Part shown: in pieces, positions 62,539-64,000 of the stretch
Position numbering within the stretch: the stretch's first letter is position 1
Layout of the letters: each line of letters begins with the position of its first letter
Source: an uncultured Flavobacteriales bacterium
GTDB lineage: Bacteria; Bacteroidota; Bacteroidia; Flavobacteriales; Crocinitomicaceae
Reading direction: 5' to 3'
DNA length: 64,000 nucleotides
Assembly (NCBI GenBank): GCA_946480085.1
Contig: CAMLHZ010000001.1
Span: 248,001 to 312,000, forward strand
Position numbers and translations under genes: made by a program
Notes under the pieces: model-generated
Databases searched by the model: none
What the model saw: only the letters and a program-made list of their open reading frames with translations
Told to the model about the DNA's origin: nothing

Positions 62539-64000
62539 ATGAAAAAACACATTACCCTTTTATCGTGTTTGGCAGTAACTGGAGCTTTCTACGCGCAAAA
62601 AAACATCAATGCGCCGATGAAAATGCCAGTTCTTCAAACCGAGGAAGTTGAGTCTGTAAAAGGTACAGCTACAACTCCAAAAGCACTTGGTATGACATTA
62701 TGGGCAAGTGACTTCTCAAATCCAGCTGACTGGGTTATCGATAACGATGGCCAAACTGGAGGAAACTTTGGATGGAATATTAACGCAACTAAAGAAGGTT
62801 GGGCTAATAACACAACTCAAGGAATCATTAACTCTGTTTCTGATGGTAACTTTGCTGAATTAGGAAATGGTAACCCAACATTAACTCCAGCTACGCAAGC
62901 GTTGGATGTTGATTACTATTTAACTTCAGCTGCTCCAATTGCAATTAGTTCGACAAATCTTAACTTGTCTTTCTTGCAAAATGGTGCATTGTTTAATGAC
63001 TTGCAAGAATTCCAAATTTCTGTAAACGGTACAGTTTGGATTACTGTAGGAGATAATTCTGATAAAGAGGTTCTTTCTCAATCAGGTGGTTCTGCATACC
63101 CTAACCCGGATGCGGTTAACATTAACTTGGCTTCTTTCATTCCTGGAGGATCAACTCAACTTTGGGTTCGTTTCCACTGGACAACTCGTTTCCCTACTCA
63201 ATCAACAAATCCTAACGTATGGGTAACTTACGGATGGAATATTGATGATGTAGCTGTTACTGAGGCTGCTGATTACGATTTAGAAGTTGAAAACACTTAC
63301 TGGGGATCTGTTGGTTTGAATTATTATATGATTCCTAACACGCAAATCGCTCCTATCGAGTTCACTGCTAAAGTTAATAACATCGGTGACTCACCGTTGA
63401 CTAACGTTTCTTTAGGAGTAAACGTAAACTCTGGTTTGTTTGTTGGTACTAGCCCTGCTGGAACAATCAACTCTTTGTCTTCTGACAGCTTGGTATTGTC
63501 AACTCAGTTCACTCCAGCTGGAAACGGAACTTACGCAGTTGATCGTTCTTTGAATATGACAGAAACAGATGACGTTCCTTTGAACAACCCTATTTCTGAT
63601 TTCACTTTCTCAGTTGTTGATTACATCTACGCTCGTGATAACAATACACCAAACGGATACACTACAAACACAACTAGTTTCGAAACTGGTAACTTGTACG
63701 ATATCTACGCTGATCAAGATGTAAAAGCAGTAAACGTTCGTGTAGCGAATGGTTCTCCTGCAAACATCGAGGTTTACGTTGCTATCTATGATGCTTCTTC
63801 AGGAGCGGATTTCGTTTACGTTGGAGGTTCAGATCCAGTTGCAGTTCCTGCAGGAAGCATGAACAACTCTAACTTGGTATTCATGTTGAATGACGAGATC
63901 ACATTGTCTGCTGGTGTTACTTATTTAGTTGTTGCTGGTTCTTACGAAACAGGATTGAGAATTGCTAACGGAGGATATGCTCCAGATCAAACTTCTTTCT
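62539..64000 (+). CDS. Exported protein, probable T9SS cargo, C terminus outside the window
   Basis: The frame is open from ATG 62539 to the window edge, 487 codons. Signal peptide MKKHITLLSCLAVTGAFYAQ. Then comes a jelly-roll-like region (ASDFSNPADWVIDNDGQTGG, WVTYGWNIDDVAVTE; about 50-240) of the kind that opens many Bacteroidota secreted proteins, followed by Ig/CARDB-like stretches (EFTAKVNNIGDSPLTNVSLG, about 270-360). Codon choice is strongly biased (AAC, TTC, GGT, ACT, GTA), more so than its neighbours, which points to high expression. A sorting domain is expected but lies beyond position 64000. Confidence 0.8.
   Translation, partial: MKKHITLLSCLAVTGAFYAQKNINAPMKMPVLQTEEVESVKGTATTPKALGMTLWASDFSNPADWVIDNDGQTGGNFGWNINATKEGWANNTTQGIINSVSDGNFAELGNGNPTLTPATQALDVDYYLTSAAPIAISSTNLNLSFLQNGALFNDLQEFQISVNGTVWITVGDNSDKEVLSQSGGSAYPNPDAVNINLASFIPGGSTQLWVRFHWTTRFPTQSTNPNVWVTYGWNIDDVAVTEAADYDLEVENTYWGSVGLNYYMIPNTQIAPIEFTAKVNNIGDSPLTNVSLGVNVNSGLFVGTSPAGTINSLSSDSLVLSTQFTPAGNGTYAVDRSLNMTETDDVPLNNPISDFTFSVVDYIYARDNNTPNGYTTNTTSFETGNLYDIYADQDVKAVNVRVANGSPANIEVYVAIYDASSGADFVYVGGSDPVAVPAGSMNNSNLVFMLNDEITLSAGVTYLVVAGSYETGLRIANGGYAPDQTSF

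Overview
The window reads as chromosomal DNA of a Bacteroidota, most likely a flavobacterium of the Fluviicola/Crocinitomicaceae type. I infer this from the many type IX secretion (T9SS) cargo proteins with type A or type B C-terminal sorting domains, SprB-repeat adhesins with a PorP/SprF partner, TAnnTTTG-type promoters, weak ribosome binding sites and moderate-to-low GC. No rRNA, CRISPR array or complete canonical tRNA gene was seen.  Region 1-1873 is the most unusual part. A slipin-like gene leaves the window on the minus strand and a WYL-domain regulator is read on the plus strand. About 720 bp without a convincing gene lie between them and hold structured-RNA signals. On the minus strand there is a circularly permuted tRNA-like module: T arm, then the 3' acceptor strand, a 5-nt loop, the 5' acceptor strand, then the D arm. 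All stems pair and the key tRNA elbow nucleotides are kept. This is the topology I would expect of the tRNA-mimicking part of a bacterial Y RNA. The same interval has a tRNA-Lys-like anticodon arm, several hairpins and two identical-spacing operator-like inverted repeats exactly 100 bp apart. The setting suggests an RNA-sensing or RNA-repair locus whose other genes (Ro60/RtcB type) would lie left of position 1.  Region 1914-28815 is mostly housekeeping and hypothetical genes: ferritin, a giant periplasmic-sensor/adenylate cyclase/HD-domain fusion, a bestrophin-like channel, a universal stress protein, a GH3-family enzyme, a decayed pseudogene, a DMT transporter, two paralogous small HTH proteins with a shared leader, class I fructose-1,6-bisphosphatase, small membrane and outer-membrane proteins, an alpha/beta hydrolase, and a 2.5-kilo-residue T9SS cargo with Ig-like and RCC1 repeats.  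Region 28969-40066 is a five-gene operon for cell-surface adhesins: a small exported protein, two SprB-repeat proteins with type B sorting domains, SprF/PorP, and an OmpA-family protein with TPR and propeller parts. It ends in a perfect hairpin terminator.  Region 40082-56537 is a minus-strand set of exported proteins, a LytTR-type two-component pair, and three large T9SS type A cargoes. Two of these are paralogues flanking an ELW-DGT-repeat protein.  Region 56670-64000 carries gcvP, two small genes, a methionine-type aminotransferase overlapping an omega-amidase, and the start of another exported cargo.  A dispersed palindromic element (core TCGAGCGnAGTCGA) recurs in the window, often as the loop of a terminator hairpin. 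One copy is read in frame inside gcvP and another supplies the gcvP stop codon.
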